Shown: positions 7,431 through 16,232 of the stretch, piece by piece
How the letters are laid out: each line of letters begins with the position of its first letter
Position numbering within the stretch: the first letter of the stretch is position 1
Origin: Ruminococcus flavefaciens
GTDB taxonomy: Bacteria; Bacillota; Clostridia; Oscillospirales; Ruminococcaceae
DNA length: 57,043 bases
Direction of reading: 5' to 3'
Assembly: GCA_002310115.1 (NCBI GenBank)
Contig: DBYI01000091.1
Location: forward strand, 1 to 57,043
Translations under genes and position numbers: made by a program
Notes under the pieces: generated by a model
Seen by the model: the letters and a program-made list of their open reading frames with translations, nothing else
What the model was told of the DNA's origin: nothing
The model's database searches: none

Positions 7431-8492
7431 TTATTCCTTATCGTCTTTTTTATTCTTTATGAGGGTACCAAGTGATATAAGGAGTATTCCTCCTGCACTA
7501 AGCGGCAGTACAGGCCACCACAGCTGTCCCGTCTGAGTAAGCGGTGGAAGCTTCGTTGTAGTAACGGGTGTTTTTGTCACGTTTGTCATTGTTGTTGCAG
7601 TGGCAGTTGTAGATGTATTTGTGATCTTGCCTATATCCGTTGAAGTAGTAGTTGTTGTCTCAGTTGAAACTGTAGTTATGACAGGAGTTGTATCTTTCGG
7701 CTTGTAACTGTTTTTTATAAGATACTGTGTACTGTTGAAATCTATAATAACACTATAATCAACAGGGATATCACGCTCAACAACATACCAGTCATTAATC
7801 GGTTCAAGGTCATTCCACTGGTAGCTCCAGTTGTTTTCCTCGTTCAGAACTATCGTATCATAAATCTCCTCATTGCGAAACAAATCAACTGTAACGTATG
7901 TGGGATGTGCTATGCTTTCAGGAGTATCGTTTATCCAGACCTTTCTCACGGTATATGAAGCAACGCTGCCGCTAAGAGTTGCATATGAGAACTTCGGATA
8001 TGCATCATAACTGAAAGAAGTGTCTTTCTCATCAGCTTCAAGAAGCAAGGACGATGGCACATAAAAAGTACTTCCGATATTCAGGGTACGCCCTACAGCA
8101 AGGTAAATGCCACTGCTAAGTCCGCTGAATTTCAGTTCTCCGTTTTTATCGGTTTCACCTTTTCCAACAGGAGCTATTCCGTCAGCGATAGCATAGCTTT
8201 CAAGAGTTTTGGATTTCTCAGCAACATTTTCCTCTGTTATTTCATTAATATCTATAGGATATGAAGCAAAATCTCCTGAAAGAGCAATACCGTTTTCTGT
8301 ACGGACTCCTACCCTGTAAAGCTTCCATTTCATGCCTGTCAGGGTAATGTCACCTTTTCGACAAATAAGAGTTATGGAACGATCATTTTCAGTATCGCAG
8401 ATACCAGAAAAAGGGACTAACATGAGCATCATAAAAAAAGTCAAAATAAGACATGAGGATGCCCTGATGAGCTTTAAATTTGTTTTTGGCAT
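7431..8492 (-). CDS. LPxTG-like Cna-B pilin/surface protein
   Basis: This 353-aa secreted protein has a signal peptide (about residues 1-32), two pilin/Cna-B-type domains, a Thr-rich stalk (about residues 270-315) and a sorting signal. The sorting signal is an LPPLTQTG motif, a hydrophobic helix and a KNKKDDKE tail. The motif is LTQTG rather than canonical LPxTG, so it may be recognised by the dedicated sortase next door. YTVRKVWINDT is a typical Cna-B strand supplying the Lys for an isopeptide bond. It is the last gene of a minus-strand operon (signal peptidase, sortase C, pilin) and is probably a pilus base or minor subunit. Confidence 0.8.
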   Translation of the reverse strand: MPKTNLKLIRASSCLILTFFMMLMLVPFSGICDTENDRSITLICRKGDITLTGMKWKLYRVGVRTENGIALSGDFASYPIDINEITEENVAEKSKTLESYAIADGIAPVGKGETDKNGELKFSGLSSGIYLAVGRTLNIGSTFYVPSSLLLEADEKDTSFSYDAYPKFSYATLSGSVASYTVRKVWINDTPESIAHPTYVTVDLFRNEEIYDTIVLNEENNWSYQWNDLEPINDWYVVERDIPVDYSVIIDFNSTQYLIKNSYKPKDTTPVITTVSTETTTTTSTDIGKITNTSTTATATTMTNVTKTPVTTTKLPPLTQTGQLWWPVLPLSAGGILLISLGTLIKNKKDDKE

Positions 8493-8496
8493 GATA

Positions 8497-9330
8497 TCAC
8501 CTCTTTTTACGATCTATTATCCAACCTGATATTATCCAGTAAAGTATAAGCAAAATAATAACAGGAATAACTATGAACGGTAGTACCTTTATCTCATCTA
8601 CAGGCACAGCATCTGCGTTTACCTTTACAGTATGAGGCTGATCACTTTCTATTCTGTGCGCTCTGACAAGAAGCCTGTGAGTGTTAATACCATAAGGAGT
8701 ACAGGTCATAAGGGTAACATAGTCCATATCGGGTACCGGTGCAAGTTTGTCCATTTCACTTGGAAGTACAGTATTTATCTCATCTACCTCATATTCCAGT
8801 ACCTCGTCAAGTACTGTAATACTGAAAGTGTCATTTTCCGTGAGTTTGTCTATATCAGTAAACAGCCTTGCTGACGGAAGTCCACGATGTGCCGATATTA
8901 CTGAATGACGACCTTTTCCACCTATCGGAAGGGATGTTCCCTCGATATGTCCGACAGCAATATTAAGTACCTCAGGGCTCGTTCCATGATATATGGGAAG
9001 ATATGCGTTTATCTTAGGGATATCTATATATCCCATTATACCAGTGCCAGTTACATCAAGCACCTGTTCGTATCCCTTGATTTTATTATAGTCGATGAGT
9101 GGAGCAGAAAGCTCTGCAAGCTCACGATTATATTTCTCAGCTTTTTCAAGAAGCATATCCTTAACCGTATTATCCATATCGCAGACGGTCTGATCATAAA
9201 TAGCAATAGCTCTCGACTGCTTGCCCGAGTTCCACCAGTTACTGAACGAGGGATACAGCATTATACATATGCCTACTGCTAATACTAAAAAAAGTGCGAT
9301 ATTGACAAGCAAACCGTGTTTGTGTTTCAT
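8497..9330 (-). CDS. Class C (pilus) sortase
   Basis: This 277-aa transpeptidase polymerises pilins through Lys-LPxTG bonds. It has an N-terminal membrane helix (about 7-28), the substrate-lid region, catalytic His in SVISAHRGLPSARLF, Cys in YVTLMTCTPYGINTHRLLVR with the catalytic Arg in the same stretch, and a C-terminal membrane helix. The TLxTC-x-P-Y-G-x-N-x-HRLLV motif defines class C. Its start overlaps the stop of the signal peptidase gene by 4 bp, showing translational coupling. The stop is 4 bp from the pilin gene. Confidence 0.92.
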   Translation of the reverse strand: MKHKHGLLVNIALFLVLAVGICIMLYPSFSNWWNSGKQSRAIAIYDQTVCDMDNTVKDMLLEKAEKYNRELAELSAPLIDYNKIKGYEQVLDVTGTGIMGYIDIPKINAYLPIYHGTSPEVLNIAVGHIEGTSLPIGGKGRHSVISAHRGLPSARLFTDIDKLTENDTFSITVLDEVLEYEVDEINTVLPSEMDKLAPVPDMDYVTLMTCTPYGINTHRLLVRAHRIESDQPHTVKVNADAVPVDEIKVLPFIVIPVIILLILYWIISGWIIDRKKR

Positions 9331-9890
9331 TCTATCTTACCCATTGAACTAAATGGAGTTACTATGAAGTAAATCTTACCAATTATGTTTTCTTCGGCAA
9401 CACAGCCTACGGAAGCCGAGCGGCTGTCAACGGAGGTCTCTCTTTCATCCCCCATAACGAAGTATCTGCTGTCGGGAACTGTAAAAGGAAACGAAATATC
9501 ACTTTCCCCTACATCACTTTTACTTACATACGGTTCATCGAGCTTTTTCCCGTTCAGTTCCACAGTACCATCATCACAAATATTGACAACGTCATCAGAA
9601 ACAGCTATAACTCGCTTTATAAGCACTTTTTTATTGTGATAGAAAGCGATAATATCGCCTTTTTTTATATCTGAAGTCTTATAGCATAGAACTGTCTGTC
9701 CCTTTGACAAAGTAGGTTCCATACTGCTGCCAGTTACTCTGAAAACCGGAAAAACGAAGTTGCATATAAGAACAATAACAGCTACAGCAGTAACAACGGA
9801 ACAGATTGTGCTGAAAAGTACTTTTACAAAGGAATTATTGCTGCTTTTAATCTTATTAAACTGTTCAGGAGTATTCTTATCTTCCATCAT
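9327..9890 (-). CDS. lepB: Signal peptidase I, pilus-linked
   Basis: This 187-aa S26 signal peptidase has one membrane helix (about 24-46), catalytic Ser in VTGSSMEPTL, catalytic Lys in VLIKRVIAVS, and the box E motif MGDERETSVDSRSA. It is the first gene of the minus-strand pilus operon. Such dedicated peptidases process pilin signal peptides or assist pilus assembly (SipA-like). It is a paralogue of the gene at 10765. Confidence 0.9.
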   Translation of the reverse strand: MMEDKNTPEQFNKIKSSNNSFVKVLFSTICSVVTAVAVIVLICNFVFPVFRVTGSSMEPTLSKGQTVLCYKTSDIKKGDIIAFYHNKKVLIKRVIAVSDDVVNICDDGTVELNGKKLDEPYVSKSDVGESDISFPFTVPDSRYFVMGDERETSVDSRSASVGCVAEENIIGKIYFIVTPFSSMGKIE

Positions 9891-10395
9891 CTGACACAGC
9901 CTTTCAAACTATACACAAAGTAATATATATATTGATTAATACAATATCTTATTTCTTGTAAAAATACGTGTGAAAATTTATTTAAGTCAATACACAGTAC
10001 TATGTATATATTATACTTTCCAGGTTAATGGCAAGTCAATTCAAAAGTGTGAACAAACTTGAAAAATCACACAATTTCGGCATTGATAACAATGTTAAAG
10101 CTTTTGTTTGGGTAAAAATGCCAAAACGTTTCAAAACTAAAAACAAATGATTAACTATATATTAACAGAATTCCTGGTAGTATATTCGCTTTTTAGATGT
10201 CCATTTTGTATGATTATTCCGTAATTTTGACATGGTAAAACCTCACAAAGAAAGGCATTTATATTAGTGTTTTATCACAAATCTGCACATAAATTGTTAA
10301 TAAAAAATAAATCCTATTGACTATTTATTATAACGAATGGTATAATATAAACAAACATAATAATATTATAATTTATCTTTCGACGGAGAAAAAAC
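9891..10395. promoter_or_regulatory. Divergent intergenic region between two pilus operons
   Basis: No gene is seen in these 505 bp. A plus-strand promoter reads TTGACT (10317-10322), an 18-bp spacer and TATAAT (10341-10346), about 50 bp before the 10396 start. A minus-strand promoter for the 9890 operon is expected in the AT-rich 9900-10020 stretch but is not resolved. The long spacer between divergent operons leaves room for shared regulation or phase control; no inverted repeats large enough for inversion were noticed. Confidence 0.6.
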
Positions 10396-10758
10396 ATGAC
10401 TGATAAAGAGTTTAAACATCTTAAAAGAAACGATCTGATTTACATAATATATGAATATCAAAAAAAACAGGAGGAACTCACAAAAGAAATTGAAGAACTC
10501 CAACGTAAACTAAGCGAAAAAGAGCTAAAAATAAGTAGCTCTGGTTCTCTTGCAGAGGTCGCAGCAAAACTGAATGGTCTATTTGAAGCCGCGCAGCAAA
10601 CTGCCGACGATTATATATCGCAGCTGGAATTCTCGGTTAACTCAGAAGCTGAGAAAAAAGCAGAGGATATCATAAAAGCAGCGGAAGAACGTGCTAAAGA
10701 GATCATTTCCGAAGCCCAGAAGAAAGTTTCCGAGATAAATAAAAGCGAAAAAGGATAA
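10396..10758 (+). CDS. DivIVA-like coiled-coil protein of the pilus operon
   Basis: This 120-aa soluble protein is almost entirely helical. It has a charged coiled coil at about 15-50, a Gly/Ser break, then a second coiled coil with repeated AEKKAEDIIKAAEERAKEII heptads, as in DivIVA/GpsB-like or ATP-synthase-b-like rods. It is the first gene after the promoter at 10317-10346 and lies 6 bp before a signal peptidase gene. It may place the pilus assembly machine in the cell, but its role is not established. Confidence 0.6.
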   Translation: MTDKEFKHLKRNDLIYIIYEYQKKQEELTKEIEELQRKLSEKELKISSSGSLAEVAAKLNGLFEAAQQTADDYISQLEFSVNSEAEKKAEDIIKAAEERAKEIISEAQKKVSEINKSEKG

Positions 10759-10764
10759 TGCAAT

Positions 10765-11337
10765 ATGTCAACAAGAAAAAAAGCTCCCGAATCTATGCCT
10801 TCAGTTGAGCAGGTTGAGACGGAGCTTAAGAATATAAATTACAGAAAAAAATTCAGGAGCACCTTGTTCAGTACAGTATCCATACTTATCGTTGTTGCTG
10901 CTGTTGCAGTACTTGTATCTACACTTTTCTTCCCCGTCGTTCAGGTCGCAGGAAGCAGTATGGAGCCGACTTTGAAAGAAGGCGATATACTTGTACTTGT
11001 AAAATCTGACAAGGTGACATACGGAGAGATGTGTTGCGTTTCATGGCAGAACAAATCGCTGCTGAAACGCGTTATAGGTCTTTCAGGGGACATTATAGAC
11101 ATGGACGCTGACGGAAACGTCTTTGTCAACGGTGAGCTCATCAATGAACCTTATGTGGTGGAAAAAGAGCTCGGCAGATGTGAAATTGAATTTCCGTATC
11201 AGGTACCAGAAAACAAGATCTTTATACTCGGTGATCAGCGTGAATCTTCTGTGGACAGCAGAAGTTCTGCGATAGGCTGCGTAGGGAAAGATCAGATTGT
11301 TGGCAGGGTACTTTTCAAGGTATGGTCTAAAAAATGA
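10765..11337 (+). CDS. lepB: Signal peptidase I, second pilus-linked copy
   Basis: This 190-aa S26 peptidase has a cytoplasmic leader of about 30 residues, a membrane helix (about 33-55), Ser in VAGSSMEPTL, Lys in SLLKRVIGLS and a C-terminal box ILGDQRESSVDSRS. It is cotranscribed with the coiled-coil gene and the giant adhesin downstream, and paralogous to the minus-strand peptidase. It probably processes the long-leader adhesin at 11364 and the pilin at 16233. Confidence 0.9.
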   Translation: MSTRKKAPESMPSVEQVETELKNINYRKKFRSTLFSTVSILIVVAAVAVLVSTLFFPVVQVAGSSMEPTLKEGDILVLVKSDKVTYGEMCCVSWQNKSLLKRVIGLSGDIIDMDADGNVFVNGELINEPYVVEKELGRCEIEFPYQVPENKIFILGDQRESSVDSRSSAIGCVGKDQIVGRVLFKVWSKK

Positions 11338-11363
11338 TTGCAGAAAGGGGAACGGTGAAATAG

Positions 11364-14300
11364 ATGAAAAACTATTTCGATAGTTTTTATGAGATAATTC
11401 ATAAAAACAGCGTTAAGCGACGGCGCATGGTATCGCTGCTGCTTGTCTTATCAGTATTTGTTTCATCGGGAGTCCTCTGGGAGCTTCGCGATACGGTCAT
11501 CACTATGGTGAATGAACCGCTGTGCGGCCTGGAACAGCATGAGCATACCGATGAATGCTACGAATACAGGCTTGTATGCGGACTTGAAGAAACCGAAGAG
11601 CATACTCACACGGACGAGTGCTGGGAGAAAGTCCTTGTTTGCGGTTATGATGAGCATATGCATACAACTCTATGCTTTACCGACGAGGATATTCCTGAAG
11701 CTGATATGGCGGAAGCAGATGATGATATATTTGCTATTAGCGGTACGTTCGATTACATTGATGATGACGCTGAAGATGGCATCCTTTTTGCTGACCTGCC
11801 TGAGGTTACTCTTGAGGATAGAATGAAAGCGCTTGCGTCAGAAGATGCTCAGAATGCTCCATATATAAACCCAGGTACTGAGACTACGATCGACAATATT
11901 GCCGAGGGTATTAAATTTACTCTGTTTGATTACGGTGATTCAACTCTGGAGTCGCAGAATAACCATTATGGTTATCGTTGGGTTGAGCCGGATGGAGATA
12001 CTCCGGGATACTGGTCTCACCCTAATGCCAATACTACAGACGGAATAAATGCAGGCAGAAATGCTCAGCAGGATATTCTGTTCCTTGCTTATGGTACACC
12101 TGTAAATGATCAGTGTCATGATCCTGATTGCTACAATTATAGAGATGAAGCAACAGGAAAAAAAGTTGTAAGCTATAAACCAGATAAAAACAGCTATTCA
12201 GGCGATTATAGTTCTGATCCTGTATATTCAGGAAACAGACCTGTTTCGGGTATCGTAGACAACATATTGAAGAATTTCAACGGTGAATTTGATAAGAACG
12301 GATACCCTACCGTAAATGCGTCGGAGCATCACAGTCTTGATTATCTGTTTAATGATGAAGAGTCGGCTTATAAGACGGTTTATCCTGATGTAAATCATCT
12401 GCTACAAAGAAATGATCAAAATGGTCATCTGTTCTTTAACAGTAATGATAATTATGCTTATTATGATAAGGAAACGGGAGATTTTATCGTATATGACACT
12501 ACATTCCCTGTAATAAACCCCGATCATCACGATTATGGAGATACAGATTATCATCATCTTGATAGTAACGGAGAGCCAAATACTTATACGGATGAAAAAC
12601 CTAAATTCATGATAGGCTTCTTCCCGTTTGATGAATACGATCCCACAAGACGTGATCCTAACTTTAACGGAAACGGCTACAATCACCATTTCGGTATGAA
12701 GATGGAGACTAAGTTCACAAACCCGACTCTTGAAAACATACCTCTTTACAATGGTAAGAAAGAGCCTGTATCGTTCAAGTACAGCGGCGACGACGATATG
12801 TGGGTCTTCGTTGACGGAAAGCTGGTACTCGATATCGGCGGTATCCATGAGCCGACAGGCGGTATGATCGACTTTACAAACGGTCTTGTTTGGACACAGG
12901 ATAACGAGCTTGGACAAACAATGGATCAGGTAAAGCAAGATCTTATTTCAGCTCAGGGCAATGGCATTAATAATGAGACTGATTTCAATAATATTCCCAA
13001 GCCTATCGGTACTGATACAACAGGTTCAGGTAACAAGTGGATAGTTGAGTCGATCACAGAATACATACCTGATTGGTACACAAATAATCCGAACGGAACT
13101 CATGAGATTAAGATGTTCTATCTTGAGCGAGGCGGATGTTATTCAAACCTTGCAATGGAGATGAACCTTCCTACACTCAAGCCCCTTACAGTCAAGAAGG
13201 AAGTCGATTATCAGGACCATCTGGTGAAGGACACTAATATAGACGATAAGGATTACGAGTTCCAGGTTTGGGAATGGATCGAAGATGATCCCAATACTCC
13301 TGAATATGATGGGCACTGGACAAAGCCTAATCTTCCTCAAACAACTAACGGATACTTCACACTGAAGGACGGAGAAAGAATTACCTTTGATGATCTTGAG
13401 CAGCACAGAAAGTTCAGGATAACAGAGGTCGGTGTCGATCCGAATGTCTATGATAAGGTATCGGTCAACGGTGTTACTATGGCACAGTTCACAGCGGGCG
13501 GTGCAAATGCGGATGTCGATTCAAGTGCGAACGGCGTTGCACTAAGTGATACCAATTCCTATTTATTCAATAACAGAGTAATTCAGGATACGACAAAGAT
13601 AAAGGTCAAAAAGGACTGGGATTGCACCGAAGACAAAAAACCGGCTAACTTCACAATGAAGTACAAGATAATGCGAACAGACTCCGCAACAGGAGAGGTA
13701 AAGCAAGTGGCACTGAAGTATGATGTCACAGAGAACGGCGTAACAAAAACAAAGAAGAGACGAGTATTTCTGCTTGAACCTAATGAACAGGTGAATGGTA
13801 AAACAATCGAAGATCTTCTTGCCCGTTACGGAAATCATGTATATACTTACAGTGTAGAGGAGCTCAATGTTCCATTCGGATTCAAGGCTTCATACAGTGA
13901 TACATATGATACCGATTTAAACGGCAAACAGTACAAGGTTCTTCAGGTTACCAATACAGATATTACCAAGACTGATATATATGTCAAGAAGGAATGGGAG
14001 AATATCCCGCCGACAGGACAACCTGCTGTAAAACTAGTTCTCAAGCGTGAAAAAGTCGGATATTCATCAAGTCAGGAGACCGATCTCCAAGTAACTATCC
14101 TTGACGAGGGCGGAAACCTGATACGGACCGAGAAATTCACTAATCTTTATGCAAACGGCAGCGCAGAGATCTATTATGATATGCCCGAGGGAGTTGTGCT
14201 TTACAAAGGCGATCCCGCTTATCCTAATAAACGTGTTACGGTGCTTACCTGCACCAATGCGGATCCCGGACATGAGCACACAGACGCTGCTTGCTATCTG

Positions 14301-16163
14301 AATCAGAATATGGCAGTAGCTCTGAATCAGAACACCAATAAGGTAAATGAACCGCTTTATGTTAAGTTCGAGGAGGACGAGAACATACTTGTTGTACAGA
14401 ATCTGGCGGCTAAGGAAACAGGCGCTACTGTACCTGCAAATGAGGTAACTTTCAAGGTAACTTCGGATAATGCAGAAGACAGTCTGTTATTGTTACATCA
14501 TTCATTTACAAGAGGTACCAATAGCTGGAGCGTACAAAATGATGCTTCAAAGGGAACAAATGCCAAGGTAGAATCAAGCGGATACAATCCTTATGCAAAG
14601 GGAGACGCTCTTCGTGTATATGACAGAATCAAATCCTTTAACGGTGCAACACTGAAGCTTGATCCTGCAAAATTCAAAATGAACAAGACATATACTTTCA
14701 GTACTTACGTTTATTATGATGATACCGATAACACTAATGCTCCGGATTCGATTCAGTTTAATTTTACTTTTAATGACGGATTGAATAAGGAGAATAGCGG
14801 AAGTTATCGTGGTATATCAAGTAAACCAATACAGAAGGGACAATGGACTCAGCTTACGGGAACTATAACACTTCCTGAATCTATCGATCCGTACAATATG
14901 TTCATTATTGTTGAAACAGCAAATCCTGATCGAAACAACGAACATGGACAATATGAGGCTCCTCTGATTTCTCAATTCTATATGGACGAGTTTACGGCAG
15001 TCGAAGGAACAACGCCTGTTTCGGTCGATGAAACAACGGGTTTTGTTAGAGTGGGCAATCCACCATCAGCAGGCGGACAGGTCTATTATCATCAGTTTGA
15101 CGGACTTGGCGATGGCTGGACAGTACGTGACTATGAAGATGAAAGAAATACGAAAACTGGACCTCCTGACAATGATCCAAATGGACATTATGTAAGAGTA
15201 TGGAGCAGAGACAGATCATCTGATGGTATTCAAAGACAAGATGTCAGTTTCCTGCTACCAGGTCATACGTATAAATTCAAAGTCGGTGCTCAACGTGGAG
15301 GAGAAAACGGAGCTAATAATGTTCATCTGACGTTATATGTTCCTGGAGGCGTTACTTATAATGGTGAAACAACACAGTATCCTTATGTAAGCGGTGCTAT
15401 TAATATTGCCCGTGATTCATCTCAACAATATCCAGATTATGTGTGGGGTGAAAGCGAAGGATTTGAGATCACCATTCCGACTGGCGTTAATGTTGATAAT
15501 ATGTATATGTATTTTGAAACAAGTAACGATACTGGACCTTTCAGAATACGTTATGTAGAAGTAACAGAGATTGGCAATTCATCGACAACGTCTACTTTAA
15601 CCGATATGCCAGGTTATGATGAATCCACGGGGCAATACGTTTCCGATTACAGCAATTACGGCCTGTCACTGGACACAAACTCTGTAACCAATCCTCTTCA
15701 TCTGGACGGTCAGTATACTCTTGATAGCGCTTTCTCAAAAGAGATCACACTTCCTACTCAGGGGACGCTTTATGACGACGGAACCGGAAAGATGATGGGG
15801 TATCATTGGGGTAAAGCTGATCTCGGCGAGCAGGCTCAAACCCTCTACAGATACTGGATTGAGGAACAATTGATCGGTAGCGACGGTAATGCAGTCGCAG
15901 TCACCACAAAAATCGAACTGAACGGCGATGACAAAACTGTTGTCAGTGAACATGATGACTACATCATATCCTACGACAGGCAGTTCGTTTCGACAAATAC
16001 AGAACAGTCACCGATACTTGTCAAGAACAAGTATATTTGGTACAAGCTTCCCGCAACGGGAGGACGCGGCACAGTCCGGATATATTTCTTCGGAAGTGTG
16101 CTGACAGCAATTGGTATATTAAGCGTATCCGCCTTGTACAGGCGCAGAAGGAGGCGAGTATAA
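11364..16163 (+). CDS. Giant LPATG pilus-tip adhesin with PA14/fibro-slime, Cna-B and CBM-like modules
   Basis: This 1599-aa surface protein has a long basic leader and signal helix (about 20-45). Cys/His repeats follow (CGLEEHxHTDECY type, about 52-105, with another near 970). A fibro-slime/PA14-like lectin block carries SGDDDMWVFVDGKLVLDIGG at about residue 473. Several Cna-B domains follow (KVKKDW and VKKEWENIPP starts). Two beta-sandwich modules, near 1040-1215 and 1235-1410, resemble CBM4/9-family carbohydrate-binding domains (RVYDRIKSFNGATL; then MYMYFETSN). The protein ends with KLPATGG, a membrane helix and an Arg tail. It is the likely tip adhesin of the pilus, binding host or plant glycans. 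A CBM-bearing pilin suits a fibre-attached bacterium. The modules were recognised by eye. Confidence 0.8.
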   Translation: MKNYFDSFYEIIHKNSVKRRRMVSLLLVLSVFVSSGVLWELRDTVITMVNEPLCGLEQHEHTDECYEYRLVCGLEETEEHTHTDECWEKVLVCGYDEHMHTTLCFTDEDIPEADMAEADDDIFAISGTFDYIDDDAEDGILFADLPEVTLEDRMKALASEDAQNAPYINPGTETTIDNIAEGIKFTLFDYGDSTLESQNNHYGYRWVEPDGDTPGYWSHPNANTTDGINAGRNAQQDILFLAYGTPVNDQCHDPDCYNYRDEATGKKVVSYKPDKNSYSGDYSSDPVYSGNRPVSGIVDNILKNFNGEFDKNGYPTVNASEHHSLDYLFNDEESAYKTVYPDVNHLLQRNDQNGHLFFNSNDNYAYYDKETGDFIVYDTTFPVINPDHHDYGDTDYHHLDSNGEPNTYTDEKPKFMIGFFPFDEYDPTRRDPNFNGNGYNHHFGMKMETKFTNPTLENIPLYNGKKEPVSFKYSGDDDMWVFVDGKLVLDIGGIHEPTGGMIDFTNGLVWTQDNELGQTMDQVKQDLISAQGNGINNETDFNNIPKPIGTDTTGSGNKWIVESITEYIPDWYTNNPNGTHEIKMFYLERGGCYSNLAMEMNLPTLKPLTVKKEVDYQDHLVKDTNIDDKDYEFQVWEWIEDDPNTPEYDGHWTKPNLPQTTNGYFTLKDGERITFDDLEQHRKFRITEVGVDPNVYDKVSVNGVTMAQFTAGGANADVDSSANGVALSDTNSYLFNNRVIQDTTKIKVKKDWDCTEDKKPANFTMKYKIMRTDSATGEVKQVALKYDVTENGVTKTKKRRVFLLEPNEQVNGKTIEDLLARYGNHVYTYSVEELNVPFGFKASYSDTYDTDLNGKQYKVLQVTNTDITKTDIYVKKEWENIPPTGQPAVKLVLKREKVGYSSSQETDLQVTILDEGGNLIRTEKFTNLYANGSAEIYYDMPEGVVLYKGDPAYPNKRVTVLTCTNADPGHEHTDAACYLNQNMAVALNQNTNKVNEPLYVKFEEDENILVVQNLAAKETGATVPANEVTFKVTSDNAEDSLLLLHHSFTRGTNSWSVQNDASKGTNAKVESSGYNPYAKGDALRVYDRIKSFNGATLKLDPAKFKMNKTYTFSTYVYYDDTDNTNAPDSIQFNFTFNDGLNKENSGSYRGISSKPIQKGQWTQLTGTITLPESIDPYNMFIIVETANPDRNNEHGQYEAPLISQFYMDEFTAVEGTTPVSVDETTGFVRVGNPPSAGGQVYYHQFDGLGDGWTVRDYEDERNTKTGPPDNDPNGHYVRVWSRDRSSDGIQRQDVSFLLPGHTYKFKVGAQRGGENGANNVHLTLYVPGGVTYNGETTQYPYVSGAINIARDSSQQYPDYVWGESEGFEITIPTGVNVDNMYMYFETSNDTGPFRIRYVEVTEIGNSSTTSTLTDMPGYDESTGQYVSDYSNYGLSLDTNSVTNPLHLDGQYTLDSAFSKEITLPTQGTLYDDGTGKMMGYHWGKADLGEQAQTLYRYWIEEQLIGSDGNAVAVTTKIELNGDDKTVVSEHDDYIISYDRQFVSTNTEQSPILVKNKYIWYKLPATGGRGTVRIYFFGSVLTAIGILSVSALYRRRRRRV

Positions 16164-16232
16164 AATGGCTTCCTGAGTAATTAAAGGCGGATCAAGACGA
16201 AATCATTTTATTGAAAATGGGAGGTAAAATAT

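Noticed and set aside
12402..12938. 178-aa minus-strand ORF
   Set aside because: Antisense shadow of the 1599-aa adhesin, without its own start signals.
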